A stretch of 64,000 nt of DNA, taken from positions 2,953,501 to 3,017,500 of the forward strand of contig CATNEN010000034.1 of the NCBI GenBank assembly GCA_950097015.1. Direction: 5' to 3'. Made by a program: the position numbers and the translations under genes. Position 1 is the first letter of the stretch; each line of letters opens with the position of its first letter. Below, piece by piece: positions 1 through 13,397 of this stretch. Under the pieces are notes generated by a model that made no database searches, had not been told where the DNA came from, and worked only from the letters and a program-made list of their open reading frames with translations. The DNA comes from Macrostomum hystrix. Its lineage: Eukaryota; Platyhelminthes; Macrostomidae.

Positions 1-180
1 CTCTCTGTCCTTGGTGTCTCTATGTCTCTCTCCCTGTCTGTCCATGATGTCTGCCTGTCATTGTTGCCTGTGACATCTAGTGGTGTCTTTCTCTCTATCT
101 GTATGTTTAGAAGCGGTATTTATATGCATTTTTCAATGCAGCTTTCGAGCATGAATCTAAATTAATTATTAATTTGCTTA

Positions 181-290
181 TCGTTTTGGATTCGAACCCA
201 GGACCATCCGAAATGCTTTCGAAAAAAAAATTTCGGAAGTAGCACTTTTTTCCAAAGATGCTTGTGCAGTCAATAATATCTTAGATGCGT
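181..290 (-). repeat. tRNA-like SINE fragment
   Basis: On the minus strand, around 186-206, there is an exact RNA polymerase III B-box style segment (ggttcgaatcc). This is the T-arm signature of tRNA-derived SINEs. No clear A box or tail is visible, so this is a fragment at best. Confidence 0.3.
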
Positions 291-700
291 CATCAGTGGG
301 TACCTCCTGACCATCATTCAGTGCCGCATGATTCTTGCTAGCTCTCTGTGCTGGAAGAACTTTTCTGTTGTTTTTTTCTCCTTTTTCGCCTGGCGAATCA
401 AGCCTTTCATTTCCCGTTGCTTGGGGCGAATAATTTTTCTACTTTTTTCTGTTTCTTTGAAGTTGTCAGTCAGTCTGTGCTCGACTCAAGGACTCCGGGG
501 AAATAACAGGGTGTTGTTCTGGCCGGCGACCTCTCATGTTACCTGTGCCTGCGTCACAAAGTATAGGCTTTGCTTCAGTGTCTAAATGCAAGCCGCGAAC
601 TTTGCAATTAGACTTTCTTAATGTTGTTTTCCATTTTTGGGAGGCAGATAGATAACAAGTACTGGCTGCCCATTGTCATTCTAGATGCCAGACAAAGCTA

Positions 701-1062
701 GATAGATGCTGTCAGGTAGATGCTGTCAGATAGATGCTGTCAGATGGATGCTGTCAGATGGATGCTGTCAGATAGATACTGTCAGATAGATACTGTCAGA
801 TGGATGCTGTCAGATAGATGCTGTCAGATAGATACTGTCAGGTAGATACTGTCAGGTAGATACTATCAGGTAGATGCTGTCAGGTAGATACTGTCAGGTA
901 GATGCTGTCAGATGGATGCTGTCAGATAGATGCTGTCAGATGGATGCTGTCAGATGGATGCTGTCAGATAGATGCTGTCAGGTAGATACTGTCAGGTAGA
1001 TGCTGTCAGATGGATGCTGTCAATAAGATGCTGTCAGATGGATGCTGTCAGATAGATGCTGT
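701..1062. repeat. 14-bp minisatellite
   Basis: About 26 head-to-tail copies of a 14-bp unit (gatagatgctgtca) with substitutions at two or three positions (gata/gatg/ggta; tgct/tact). There are no spacers. No coding role is visible. Confidence 0.9.
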
Positions 1063-1194
1063 ATAATATATGAACTTGTTATAACATCGCTGTCACATTT
1101 CTAAGGATTATTTTAAAGTCTTCACCTGTTTGGAAGCTAAATATGTAAATTAAACCGTGCGGTATAGTTCAAATGAAAGTTACATTACCAGGAT

Positions 1195-1340
1195 GCTCAT
1201 GTTCAATTGGGAGCGCTAGAGGTTAGAGACGCGCAATTCTGAAGGAGAGGTCGAGAGTTCGAATCTTGCGCCAAAGTAAAGCCAATTTACAACCTTAAGC
1301 AGGACACCAAATCGCCTATTGCTTCAGTTCACACAGCTGT
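1195..1340 (+). repeat. tRNA-derived SINE
   Basis: A box-like segment near 1211-1228 is followed by a B box near 1254-1266 (gagttcgaatc). The downstream body contains a cttcagttcac-cagctg core shared with the SINEs at 19.5-19.7 kb (reverse orientation) and 52.9-53.3 kb. The shared core downstream of a pol III promoter supports one SINE family. Confidence 0.6.
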
Positions 1341-1642
1341 GAAAACAAGCAGAACTATGAGCGGTTGTGGCGACCTCCCCAGTGCACAGACTGTACAGTT
1401 CACAGACTGAGAAGACTATGCTGTCTTCTCTCTCTGGCTTTAGATTTAGACATAAATCTAAAACCGCCAGCCAATCAATAAGTGGGACGGGGTTAGAACT
1501 AGCACGAAGGCCACACAAACCCCACACAAACAGGAGAAGAGGGCTGATTGGCTCAAGCCAAGCGGGGCTGAGATAAGGGAAGAGAAATAGAAGAAAAAGT
1601 TCAGCCAATCGGATCAGGGCTCGGGGTAAATGCGGGAGATAA

Positions 1643-1885
1643 GGCAAACCAGCCAGAACTCCAACACGTTTTCCAGAGGAGTCTGCCGCCAATCGCTTCG
1701 AGCCAGACGACGAAGAACGAGCTGACGAGGAATTCGCAGCCGGCGCTAGCAACGAAGATGACTGGACGCCTGCGAGGAGGGGTCGCGTGACTTTGCGAAT
1801 GCTCGAGCGGCTGCGAGCCAAGGAGGCCCCAGTCAGTAGGATCAAGCGCTGCCGAATCGGTCGAGCAGCCTGCATGCTGGGCTGA
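1643..1885 (+). other. unassigned open segment, possibly a transposon protein relic
   Basis: This 80-codon frame is closed by stops on both sides and lacks an early ATG. Its translation is strongly charged: an acidic stretch (EPDDEERADEEF), then a basic one (RRGRVTLRMLERLRAK). The composition is protein-like, but I do not recognise a family. The surrounding 1.35-1.6 kb looks non-coding. It could be an exon or transposon debris; chance is not excluded. Confidence 0.2.
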
Positions 1886-2267
1886 ATGACGATAATGACG
1901 GTGGGGCAGATTCCCCTCACCGCACTGTCAGCATCCCCTTATAACTGTGCGCTCCTCTATTGAATTTATTAATCTCCTTGTTAGCAAAAGCAACTCCTGG
2001 CGTAATTCCAAATAGCGGTCATGTGACTGCAGAGCTAATATTATAATATAAAGATTCCATCTGTAATTGGGAACAAAAGAAAATAAATAAACTGCACAGA
2101 AGCGCGTGCTGAAACTCAAGGCGAGGACTTTCAGCTCGTTACAAAAATTATCCCATTTGTTGAGCAAGCCTTTCATAGTGGATATCCCATGCTTTTGTGA
2201 CAGAAGCACTGATACAGATCTTGATCATAGCATCCACTGAGTTACATTTTGATGCACGAATCATTCA

Positions 2268-4120
2268 TTACTCTACCTGTATGATAGTCTCACTGTCTCA
2301 GTTACTCTACCTGTATGATAGTCTCACTGTCTCAGTTACTCTACCTGCATGATAGTCTCACTGTCTCAGTTATTCTACCTGCATGATAGTCTCACTGTCT
2401 CAGTTACTCTACCTGTATGATAGTCTCACTGTCTCAGTTATTCTACCTGTATGATAGTCTCACTGTCTCAGTTAATTCTACCTGTATGATAGTCTCACTG
2501 TCTCAGTAATTCTACCTGTATGATAGTCTCACTGTCTCAGTTATTCTACCTGTATGATAGTCTCACTGTCTCAGTTATTCTACCTGCATGATAGTCTCAC
2601 TGTCTCAGTTATTCTACCTGTATGATAGTCTCACTGTCTCAGTTATTCTACCTGTATGATAGTCTCACTGTCTCAGTAATTCTACCTGTATGATAGTCTC
2701 ACTGTCTCAGTAATTCTACCTGTATGATAGTCTCACTGTCTCAGTTATTCTACCTGTATGATAGTCTCACTGTCTCAGTTATTCTACCTGCATGATAGTC
2801 TCACTGTCTCAGTTATTCTACCTGCATGATAGTCTCACTGTCTCAGTTATTCTAACTGTATGATAGTCTCACTGTCTCAGTTACTCTACCTGCATGATAG
2901 TCTCACTGTCTCAGTTATTCTACCTGCATGATAGTCTCACTGTCTCAGTTATTCTACCTGCATGATAGTCTCACTGTCTCAGTTATTCTACCTGCATGAT
3001 AGTCTCACTGTCTCAGTTATTCTACCTGTATGATAGTCTCACTGTCTCAGTTATTCTACCTGTATGATAGTCTCACTGTCTCAGTTATTCTACCTGTATG
3101 ATAGTCTCACTGTCTCAGTTATTCTACCTGCATGATAGTCTCACTGTCTCAGTTATTCTACCTGCATGATAGTCTCACTGTCTCAGTTACTCTACCTGCA
3201 TGATAGTCTCACTGTCTCAGTTACTCTACCTGCATGATAGTCTCACTGTCTCAGTTACTCTACCTGCATGATAGTCTCACTGTCTCAGTTATTCTACCTG
3301 CATGATAGTCTCACTGTCTCAGTTATTCTACCTGTATGATAGTCTCACTGTCTCAGTTATTCTACCTGTATGATAGTCTCACTGTCTCAGTTACTCTACC
3401 TGCATGATAGTCTCACTGTCTCAGTTATTATACCTGCATGATAGTCTCACTGTCTCAGTTATTCTACCTGTATGATAGTCTCACTGTCTCAGTTATTATA
3501 CCTGCATGATAGTCTCACTGTCTCAGTTATTCTACCTGTATGATAGTCTCACTGTCTCAGTTATTATACCTGCATGATAATCTCACTGTCTCAGTTATTC
3601 TACCTGTATGATAGTCTCACTGTCTCAGTTATTCTACCTGCATGATAGTCTCACTGTCTCAGTTATTCTACCTGTATGATAGTCTCACTGTCTCAGTTAC
3701 TCTACCTGCTATGATAGTCTCACTGTCTCAGTTACTTCTACCTGCATGATAGTCTCACTGTCTCAGTTATTCTACCTGTATGATAGTCTCACTGTCTCAG
3801 TTACTCTACCTGCATGATAGTCTCACTGTCTCAGTTATTCTACCTGTATGATAGTCTCACTGTCTCAGTTATTCTACCTGCATGATAGTCTCACTGTCTC
3901 AGTTATTCTACCTGTATGATAGTCTCACTGTCTCAGTTACTCTACCTGCATGATAGTCTCACTGTCTCAGTTACTCTACCTGCATGATAGTTTCACTGTC
4001 TCAGTTATTCTACCTGTATGATAGTCTCACTGTCTCAGTTATTCTACCTGCATGATAGTCTCACTGTCTCAGTTATTCTACCTGTATGATAGTCTCACTG
4101 TCTCAGTTATTCTACCTGCA
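2268..4120. repeat. 34-bp satellite array, about 54 copies
   Basis: Contiguous copies of a 34-bp unit built on tctacctgyatgatagtctc plus actgtctcagtta. Variation is mostly a C/T at one site (tgtatg versus tgcatg) and ttact/ttatt at the junction. Rare 1-bp indels occur near 2474 and around 3709-3735. There are no unique spacers, so this is a tandem satellite. Confidence 0.95.
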
Positions 4121-4539
4121 TCTGTAATAGCTTTTTCGTTCTGGGAAACCTTGATTTTTTTAATCCAAAGGTTTGTTTTAAAGCTGCAACAATTTACAAG
4201 CACCACTAAGAACTCAAAGCAGAGCTCCTTTTGCTTGAATGCGTTTTCTGAAGCGATGCATCTAGGCTATTTAGCAATCAACAAAAACTGTCTAAAATAA
4301 AGCTAAAAACAGAAACACAATGGCACCCTATAGATGGATGGATGATATAAGTGAGCTAATTGAGTTTTATAATCGATACACAGCAATTTAAGCTATCTGT
4401 TCATTTAGATCTACAAAACCAAACCACTTAATGAATTGCATGCATAATATTCGACGCAGTTTTAAAAATATATTTTAGAAAATGAAAAAAAAATTGCTAC
4501 TAGTCATTTTTATTTTCTCACACCACATTCTTTGGCGAT

Positions 4540-5100
4540 TTCCAAGAATACGCGATCCCAAGAATGTGCGTATTTCTAGAATCAGCGAATTCCTAAAATT
4601 GGCTAATAACTCAGAATCGGCAAATTCCTAGAATTGGCGAATTACAAAAAATCAGCAAATTCCTAAAATCAGAAAGTTCCTAAAATCACCAAAGTCCTAA
4701 AAATCTGCGTATTCCTAGAATCAGCGAATTCCAAGAATCTTCGAATTCCTAGAATCTGCGAATTCCTAGAATCTGCGAATTCCTAGAATCTGCGAATTCC
4801 TAGAATCTGCGAATTCCTAGAATCTGCGAATTCCTAGAATTGGCTAATTACTCAGAATTGGCAAATTCCTAGAATCTGCGAGTTCCTAGAATTAGCGAAT
4901 TCCTAGAATTCCTAGAATAAGCTAACTGCTAGAATCGGCAAATTCGTTAGATCGAATTCTAAATAAACAGAATTCCTCGGAGCAGCGAATTTCTTAGAAT
5001 CTGCTTATTCAAATTCATTTGATTGGCTAATTATTTGCACTGTTGAGTCTCACAGAATTCAGAATTAAATTAGCAGATTCCTAGAATTCGTGATTTCCTT
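4540..5100. repeat. degenerate 15-16-bp minisatellite
   Basis: The motif gaattcctagaatctgc recurs with many substitutions and is cleanest at 4735-4835. Many units contain an EcoRI-like gaattc. Toward both ends the units decay into related cctaaaatc/cagcaaatt forms. Confidence 0.75.
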
Positions 5101-5514
5101 TGATATTGACAAAAATATTTAGGTCCATTAGCTTTCAAAAGCTGAAGGTTATTAAGCAGTCAGTCATTGTACCGAACTGTGTTGAGTTCCATTTCATAAG
5201 TTTTTTTTGCAATAATAATTGCGTCTTGCCCAACCATTTCTTGCTAATTATACGAGCCAACATTTGAGCTTGTAGATGGATAAATCTGCATTCTCATCGC
5301 TTCAAACAACAACCCCAAACCAGGCATGAGAACAGAAAGTCAAGCTAATTTTATGAAAGTGATAGCAGTAGACCGAAACAAAAATAAAAATTTGTATGTG
5401 AAACGGCAATCTATTTCAATTGTAAATGTTTTTACTCTACAAAGAATCAAGGGAGAAATCAATTTTATAGATACAGTTTGCAATGGGTAGCATTGCAATT
5501 AGGCTTATCTACTG

Positions 5515-5520
5515 TTTATT
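5515..5520 (-). terminator. candidate poly(A) signal of the receptor gene
   Basis: On the minus strand this reads AATAAA, about 110 nt downstream of the receptor stop codon at 5631. That is a plausible 3'-UTR length. Cleavage itself cannot be seen. Confidence 0.4.
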
Positions 5521-5630
5521 AGGCTAGGTCAATTTAAACAGCAGGAAAACGGCATAATTGACTTCATATGAAAAATCAACAAGAAAACTGCTTAGAGAAG
5601 CAATGGCCTTCTGTTAAGTTCAGGTTGCTC

Positions 5631-8183
5631 TCAGACAGGCACGTGTGAACTTTGAGTATCAGGGCGAGCAGTCAAGCTAGGCGGGTGGGATGAGCTCTGC
5701 TGCTGCTGCACCACCATGGCCTGTGTTATTTCATTGTACTTTGGCGGCTCTTCGTCAGCAGCGAAGCCGGCGTTGGCAGCTCCGGCGGCCACGTCATCGT
5801 AGCTCGGTGGCATATCCGGCCTGCGGCAGATCCTGTCTGAGCGAGCCTGCGGAAGACGCCCGTCAGTCACCGTTCTCGGCCTTTGTCGCTGCTGATTGGC
5901 CTGAGATTGTGCTCTGCTATTTAGCCAGATTCGTCGCTTGTGCAGACAGACTGACAGTATTAGGAAGGCCACAACGCTGACGGTGATGCCGATTGTGACG
6001 CGAAGAATGATGGACCAGGACTGATTAGCGCTCGTTTCGAAGCAGTGACTCTCGTCACTGCCGTCGCTGCAGTGAACGCGGCCATCACAAAGGTTTATGA
6101 CTGGGATGCATTGCTGAAGATTGTAGCAGGTCCATTCTGAAAAGCATGTAGTGGAATACTGTTTTCTCTTTCATAATAAAACGATACCCACCACTTTGAT
6201 GGTGCGGCTGGGCAGAACTGGGAATCTCCGAATGCTAACAGTCTAAATGCAAACAACAAAGTTTTCTCCACCAGCTCACCAGACCACCCGCATTGAACAG
6301 ATCCGTTGCTGACAGTCCCGCACTTTCCCTTGTTGAAGACGAGGTCATCAAGTATCACTCTATTTAGCTGGTCTCGCTTGGCCACCGAAATCGTGATTCT
6401 CACGACTGGCGACTTCGCAATTGCGGACTCAAGGCGACCGCTGAGGCGAGACCACGAATTGATTGGCGCAGTCGCAGTCAGCAGGAGTGCATTCGTGGGA
6501 TGGATTCCGGATATCCTGGCTTCAACTTTTATGCTGTAACCACTTAAACCGATTCCGTAGAACCATATTTCAAAACACCACTCCGTGCCAAACGGCAGCC
6601 GTCGCTTGGATTCGAGAATTCCTTCATGTTGTCTGGTGCTTGGTTGCATCATCAGAACATTCTGTCGCATGTTCTGTAGTGCCATGCTCGACGTGTGATC
6701 GTTAACTATGGCATTGAACAGCCGATAGATTTCCGTATTAGAGACTATCTGCAGGTTGGTCGTGTCCCAGCCGCACGTGGACCACTCGAACGAACAGACG
6801 GTAGGCATGCGGCTCTCATATACCGAGTCATCGCAAGCTCTGGGCTCGGAGCTCAAGTCATCCAGCCAGTAAGCAGTCGCACCAGCGGTTTGGTTCTGCG
6901 ACCCCGACTGGATAACGATCATGCTGATTCTGTCTTCGCTGAAGGAAGCATCGAGCTGCACCTCAGCAAGGTTCCAGAACTGTTCAGAGCCGGTAGGCAA
7001 TCGTAGATATACTCGACCACTGCTCGGCTCCATTAGTACCAGAGCGTTGCTAAGCCCACTGGATAGCCAGAAAAATCGATAGCAGGTTGGCGATAGCGGG
7101 TTCGCTGTCCTATCGATGCCTGATAGCAAATAATTGATGGCACTCGATGAGCTCGAACTCAACCGCAATCTGAGGCTGCAGTCTCGGCTTCTAGGCGCAA
7201 GGAAATGGCGCGAGTGGTCCCGGCTGCAGTCTAGGTTGGCTGCTGTGCTAATTTGGGCACTCAGTTGGCCGAGGGCAAAGTTTGTGCCGAAGCTCCTGCT
7301 CGAGTTGCAGCGGGCGTGTTCATAGCTCTCGTCGCTCGAATTGCCAACGAAGAAGTCGCTCTCGTACTCCAGGTTTTGGTTCGAGTCGCAGTCGTTTTTC
7401 CAGTCGCAGCGCGAGCTAAAGTGATCAAATTGTGCATGGATAGAATTAACTTTCCTGAAATCTTCGCTGTTCAAAGCTTCCTCAAACTGAATTGTCCACC
7501 CCTTGGATCCTATAGAATCTTCTCAATCGAGCCTCGATTTAAATTTGAATTACTCGTAGAAAGGCTCACCTAATGTTAACGTGGCTGCCATTCAGGCATC
7601 GATGTTTCCACACCAAGCTGTCCAGCTGTTGCATGCCCTGCAGAGAGCCAGAGTCTTGAACCTTGAACTCGGCGTAAAACCTCGTCACTCTGCCGAGAGT
7701 GTTCTGATAAATCTGCTTGTTAACCACAGCGATCTTGTGCCTGTCATTTCCGTTGGAAAGTTTCAGACATATTGGTCCACTCAGTAGATGATAAGGTCGA
7801 ACTGATGCGATGCTGTTGCTTCTTTCCCAAGTGAGGGAGCCATTTCCAGAGTAGACAAGGTATGCTTCGTATTTATTAACACCTCCGATTAAAATCTGGG
7901 TCTCTTCGCTGGAATGGTTGTTCACGGTGAAGAGCTCGACCTCCTTGAATCGGACGCAAAAGAGGTCGGTAGCGTGGTCCAGTCGCACCTTGAAATCATA
8001 GACGCAGTAGGACTCGACAGGCAAAGAGTGGGGAAAATTTTCGCTGACAAAAACTCCCCGACTGTTAGGACTGATCAAACGACCATCGACTAAAAACACT
8101 TCCCAACAGGTGCAGCGGCCTTCCTGTGGCAGTAAGAGAAGCAGTAGGAATCCGGAAAACAGGCCGAACGACTTTAAAATCAT
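5631..8183 (-). CDS. CUB/MAM/MAM/LDLa single-pass receptor with PPxY tail
   Basis: I infer four exons: 8183-7570, 7454-6280, 6217-6188 and 6136-5631. All have GT-AG sites and the frames join exactly to 774 aa. Residues 1-24 are a hydrophobic signal peptide. Residues 26-204 look CUB-like (SPNSRG...ENFP...C.YDFKV...). MAM-like regions span about 221-412 (ends YWLDDL...RAC) and 425-583 (CSFEWSTCGWD ... ILDDLVFNKGKC). The LDL-receptor A module starts at C610 (CDGRVHCSDGSDESHC). A TM helix lies near 650-672. The cytoplasmic tail has PPSY at 716-719 and PPKY at 737-740. In known proteins PPxY binds WW domains, including Nedd4-type ligases. Likely a cell-surface adhesion or ligand-binding receptor; the ligand is unknown. 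The ATG at 8183 is the first in frame and directly precedes the signal peptide. The 30-nt third exon is the least certain part. A tandem paralog lies at 13.9-17.6 kb. Confidence 0.8.
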
Positions 8184-11100
8184 CTTGCAGATAACGACGC
8201 GCCACAAAGTTTGCCTGTTGCAATACTAGCAAAAAATCACTATGTGAGTCAATGAACCGGGGCAGCTTTTAAGGCGAAAAACTAGCGTGCGTCTACACTC
8301 GCTTCTTCGCAGCCAGCGACTGCTCTTTCAAGTCTTGCCAGCGCATACAAAAAGGCTAGAAAAATGGAGACATTGTGCCAATTTTGTGCTTGCTCCGATA
8401 AGATAACGCCCGCATGGTCGAGAAACCCCCACCACCATGCCAGCCGCAAACAGCCTGGCACTCTGCTAGGTGTCTGCGTTGCCATGACCTACCCTTCTTC
8501 AAATGCAAACTCACCCAGTGTAAACAGCCGGTTCGTTCATGTAGAGCGCGTATCGCGGACCCTGATATCCTTATTATCTTCCTTGAGGCCTTTTTGTTTT
8601 CAACATCCGCCATTTCAACACAGCAAAAAGTCGTGTTCCATAATTGCAAACAAATAATACAATATTACATGCAACCGCGTGAGCCAAAGTTTGGCCCATC
8701 GAAAGCATTGATTGATGCACTTTTCCGCCCCAATCAGAAAGTCTTCAGAAAATTTTGCGGCAATTTAGGATCATCTTTCGATCCGCTATACTAGTAGTCG
8801 TTCTAAACTATTCTCTAAAAAACTTCACTGTACACATGGTGGCCTTTTAGTACAGAAATTTTCTATCTTTACATTGTGACCTCGTATTCTAAAGTTATTG
8901 CCTGCAAAGTCCTGATACGTATGCCTTCGGTTTGAAAATCAGCCACACTATGATTATCGTACATTCTATTTAAAGTCATAGTCCATCAGAATTAACGGTT
9001 CTGGGCTTAAGCACTCAATTGAGTCTAGTAAAGAAACAATATGTACTGAATAACAAACAAATTAAAAATCAATGAAGCAAAGGACGAACGATTCAGAGAT
9101 TTTTAAGGCTGAAAGGCAATCAATGCAAAAATGAACAAATCGAACTGTTTTTGTAATTTGATAGGACGATATCAAGGACTACTTAGGTACTTCTAGTGTC
9201 CATAGACGACATATGCTTATTGTTTTAGTATATTTGACTAGCAAGTTTTGCCCCCCAGAGCAGCAAAATTAATCTGAGTTAGCAAAGGTTTCATATTAGA
9301 TTTCTGGGCATATACGTCCTACTCTACTAATAATTTACGTAAGTAGTATATAGAGTATAAGTAGTTTACGCGAATAATATATGTATATTTCTTAAATTTA
9401 CGCTATACGCAACGCCCAATGCCAGTCAAGGAAAAAGATTATTCGTTTTTTTCTGTTTGCGACAAAAAATTGCTACTATTGAAGATAATCAAGGATGACT
9501 TCGCTGGGCTGAGCAGAGTGCTCAATTGATACTCGTACATGTGTGCATGTGAGCATTAAAGCTTATCAAATTGTCCGATTGAAATACTGAACCGCTAATT
9601 GAAGTACAGCTAATTCTAGTTACACGCTTCATAGCTGGCCAGACCGAAGCAATAGGGCATTGAATCTCTTCCTAATGAATCAAACAATTTGCTGAGATTT
9701 GTGATGAGATTCGAACTCCGTACCTCTCTGTTAGAGGCCCAAGGCTCTAGAGTTTAAGAAAAATAGAGATTTTTTTCTGCGAGTTTTGAATAACTGCAGT
9801 GAATGATTTGAATATTTACCTTGCTTACTAACATTTAGAGCTTTGACGCGAGACTCAAAATAGGCAGGCTGCAGGCATAGAAAACTGTCTGAGTATTGTA
9901 GTGTAGTGGTCACAGAGTTGTTTTTTATTCTACTCACTCCACAGAGACCAATAGAGTGCACTAGAAGCGAATCAGCTGCTCAGTTTTCTAGTTAGCCAGC
10001 AAGGAGGGGACATTGAGCAGAAAGCAACTTTAAACAATTGTCTCGGTGTGAGCGCAAAACTTAATTGCATTGTGAGCCACAGCGAATAGCATTCCCAAAG
10101 CCCCGTCTACCCAGCCAGACTGCAGCTCTAACAGGTACAAGCCTAGCTAGGCGGCGATAAAAAGCCACACGGCTGCGGTGATATTAGAGCTCAAAAGACT
10201 CAAATTATTATGGAGTTGCTGGTCTAGGAGCAGGAACACTAGCTGGCAAATCAGAAAAATAATTGTTTCTCTATATGTACTTACTATAGCAATGTTGCAT
10301 TGTGTGTACAGTCTGTGTGTGTAGTCCTTGCCTAACTCTTATCTAAGCTTAGGCATCTAGACTTTTTGCAAAACGTAGATACTACGCTTCTGTTGAATTT
10401 AAGCCGCTGACTGCATATTTATTTCTAAAATTTCACGGATGTGTTGCGGTGCGCTACAGTTGGGAGAGCTCAGGTGAGAAAGCTATGCATGTGAATATGG
10501 CAATATTTTATTCAAAGCATAGGCTGGAACCAGCTGCATGTGATGAGCGGATGACATGGGATATGATAGCTTCCTTCGACTTCAGTGGGACCTTCGCGCA
10601 CCATGTCGCCACTCATCACATGCCTGTACAAGCCGCAATCGTCAAGGATAACATACTAATAATACTTAGGGTGTCCAATGATTGTTTAAAGTCTTAGAGA
10701 AATTACCTACTGATGTATAGTGGAGAACGGTTTATAGGTGCACGTTATAGTCATTATCATCAGGAATTGAAAGACTACGAGTTCCTCTTACCCATAACAG
10801 TTAAAGTACACTCCAAATGTCTATGGCCAAGAGTTATTATTCGTTTAGCGAGGCAGACATCAGGACCACTAGAAAAAGAAGGACGGGACACTTCGTTTCC
10901 TGGAAAATTTATTTAAGGCAGATTTTCACGGAAAATGCACAAGCGAGATAGTAATTTTTTGTTTTCGCATTAAAATGTTAATAACTTTTTATTGAAAGCA
11001 GATTTTATTGGAAGCTGTTATTTTAACATATCATGCGAAAAATGTTGTTTCAACATTCTTCATTTAATAAGCCAAGTTTTAAGACTTAGAAATCTGAAAG

Positions 11101-12160
11101 GGACTCGAGAGAGCTCTACGAGAAAGTAGGCTAAAAAGAGCAACAGCCTAGAGGCCAAGCAACTGAAAGTAGAGAGATTAGATAAAGACTCGCCCCGAGT
11201 CCACCCATTCATTTCAGCGCAAACACGGCCCGGCCTAACCTGGCCTGACACAACCCGACCCGACCCGGCCCGGCCCAACCTGGAAAATCGGAGCCGGCCT
11301 GGACCCTATCTGGAGACGAGACCTGGGGGAGGCCAGGACCGCACAAGAAGACCTGATCGACGAAGGGACGGGGACTAATGGACGCTAGGGAAAGGGGACT
11401 CCTTAGAAACGGGAACTCTTCCTAACTCAACCAATGCGTTTTTAGGCCTTTGCCCCACCCTATAGCCTTCAAGTCATCGAGACTGCAAATACACCGCTAG
11501 ACTATTCTAGAAGACTCCAGCTTTGACTTAAAATCGAACGAAGAAGAGTGAGGCATCAAAACGTGAAGCTATATACAAGTTAAATGTGTAAAGTCTTGTT
11601 TGTAAAAATTATGTTTTTATTTGTAAAAAGTAATAAGTTATATTTTTGTAATAAAACGCAAATTTATTATTGCGTGTAATAAAAGTTAAATTCGCGCCGA
11701 CGCCAAAAATCATTTTGTTTAGATTAGCGTATTTTGCACAATATTTTAGCGCATATTTGTTAAAAATTAAGACGGAAAATAGTATAAAAAGAAACAACGT
11801 CGTTTGCACCCGCACGTCAAATAATAAGAAAGAAGTTCATCTTGAGAATAAAGGCCAGTTTTTTATTTAGAGAGAAAGATTCGCGTTAGAGTGTTGCAAT
11901 TATTTTTCTATACAAGAGAGGTTGAACATACGAAGAATATACGGAGACATGATAAAAACCTGAACTAAGTGAAATTACATGATAATTACTAAAAAATAAT
12001 ATATCAGAGACACACATCACATAATACTTATAATTATACATTGACGAATTTATTAACAAAAGCCGTGACCCTCTGAATCACTGGAAGCCTAATCTGACAG
12101 GGAAATCATATACAGTAGCCTAATAGACCGCTAGGAGAAAATTGTTAAGTAATTGTGATA
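8184..12160. other. intergenic region without recognised genes
   Basis: I see no supportable gene. A reverse-orientation B-box-like segment (gagttcgaatctc) near 9706-9720 suggests a decayed SINE. Around 11.22-11.28 kb there is a short G/C-rich cggcccgaccc-type simple repeat. The longest open frames have no recognisable domains. Confidence 0.6.
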
Positions 12161-13397
12161 AGCCCATCAGTAGCCTATTCGTAGCCCATCCGTAGCCTAT
12201 TCGTAGCCCATCAGTAGTTTATTCGTAGCCCATCAGTAGCCTATTCGTAGCCCATCCGTAGCCTATTCGTAGCCCATCAGTAGCCTATTCGTAGCCCATC
12301 CGAAGCCTATTCGTAGCCCATCAGTAGCCTATTCGTAGCCAATCAGTAGTTTATTCGTAGCCCATCAGTAGCCTATTCGTAGCCCATCCGTAGCCTATTC
12401 GTAGCCCATCCGTAGCCTATTCGTAGCCCATCCGTAGCCTATTCGTAGCCCATCCGTAGCCTATTCGTAGCCCATCCGTAGCCTATTCGTAGCCCATCCG
12501 TAGCCTATTCGTAGCCCATCCGTAGCCTATTCGTAGCCCATCCGTAGCCTATTCGTAGCCCATCCGTAGCCTATTCGTAGCCCATCCGTAGCCTATTCGT
12601 AGCCCATCCGTAGCCTATTCGTAGCCCATCCGTAGCCTATTCGTAGCCCATCCGTAGCCTATTCGTAGCCCATCCGTAGCCTATTCGTAGCCCATCCGTA
12701 GCCTATTCGTAGCCCATCCGTAGCCTATTCGTAGCCCATCCGTAGCCTATTCGTAGCCCATCCGTAGCCTATTCGTAGCCCATCCGTAGCCTATTCGTAG
12801 CCCATCAGTAGCCTATTCGTAGCCCATCCGTAGCCTATTCGTAGCCCATCCGTAGCCTATTCGTAGCCCATCCGTAGCCTATTCGTAGCCCATCCGTAGC
12901 CTATTCGTAGCCCATCCGTAGCCTATTCGTAGCCCATCCGTAGCCTATTCGTAGCCCATCCGTAGCCTATTCGTAGCCCATCCGTAGCCTATTCGTAGCC
13001 CATCCGTAGCCTATTCGTAGCCCATCCGTAGCCTATTCGTAGCCCATCAGTAGCCTATTCGTAGCCCATCCGTAGCCTATTCGTAGCCCATCCGTAGCCT
13101 ATTCGTAGCCCATCCGTAGCCTATTCGTAGCCCATCCGTAGCCTATTCGTAGACCATCCGTAGCCTATTCGTAGCCCATCTGTTGCCTGTCTGTAAACTA
13201 TTCGTAGCCCATCCGTAGCCTATTCGTAGCCCATCCGTAGCCTATTCGTAGCCCATCCGTAGCCTATTCGTAGCCCATCCGTAGCCTATTCGTAGCCCAT
13301 CCGTAGCCTATTCGTAGCCCATCCGTAGCCTATTCGTAGACCATCCGTAGCCTATTCGTAGCCCATCTGTTGCCTGTCTGTAAACTATTCGTAGCCT
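12161..13397. repeat. 22-bp satellite array
   Basis: About 56 tandem copies of a 22-bp unit (cgtagcccatccgtagcctatt, shown in two parts: cgtagcccatc + cgtagcctatt). The central copies are nearly identical and cagtag variants concentrate at the 5' edge. An irregular segment (ccatctgttgcctgtctgtaaac) occurs twice, near 13177 and 13362, about 185 bp apart. That indicates duplication of a multi-unit block. Confidence 0.95.

Noticed and set aside
1324-1920. 198-codon minus-strand ORF
   Set aside because: There is no recognisable domain, it overlaps SINE-related sequence, and it opposes a more protein-like plus-strand frame. Not supportable as a gene.
2268-4120. CRISPR-like regular repeats (also 12161-13577)
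   Set aside because: The units are contiguous with no unique spacers and lie in a eukaryotic context. They are satellites.
8356-8794. Overlapping small ORFs upstream of the receptor gene
   Set aside because: They lie on both strands with no conserved motif or splice context. They are probably chance frames in the promoter-side region.
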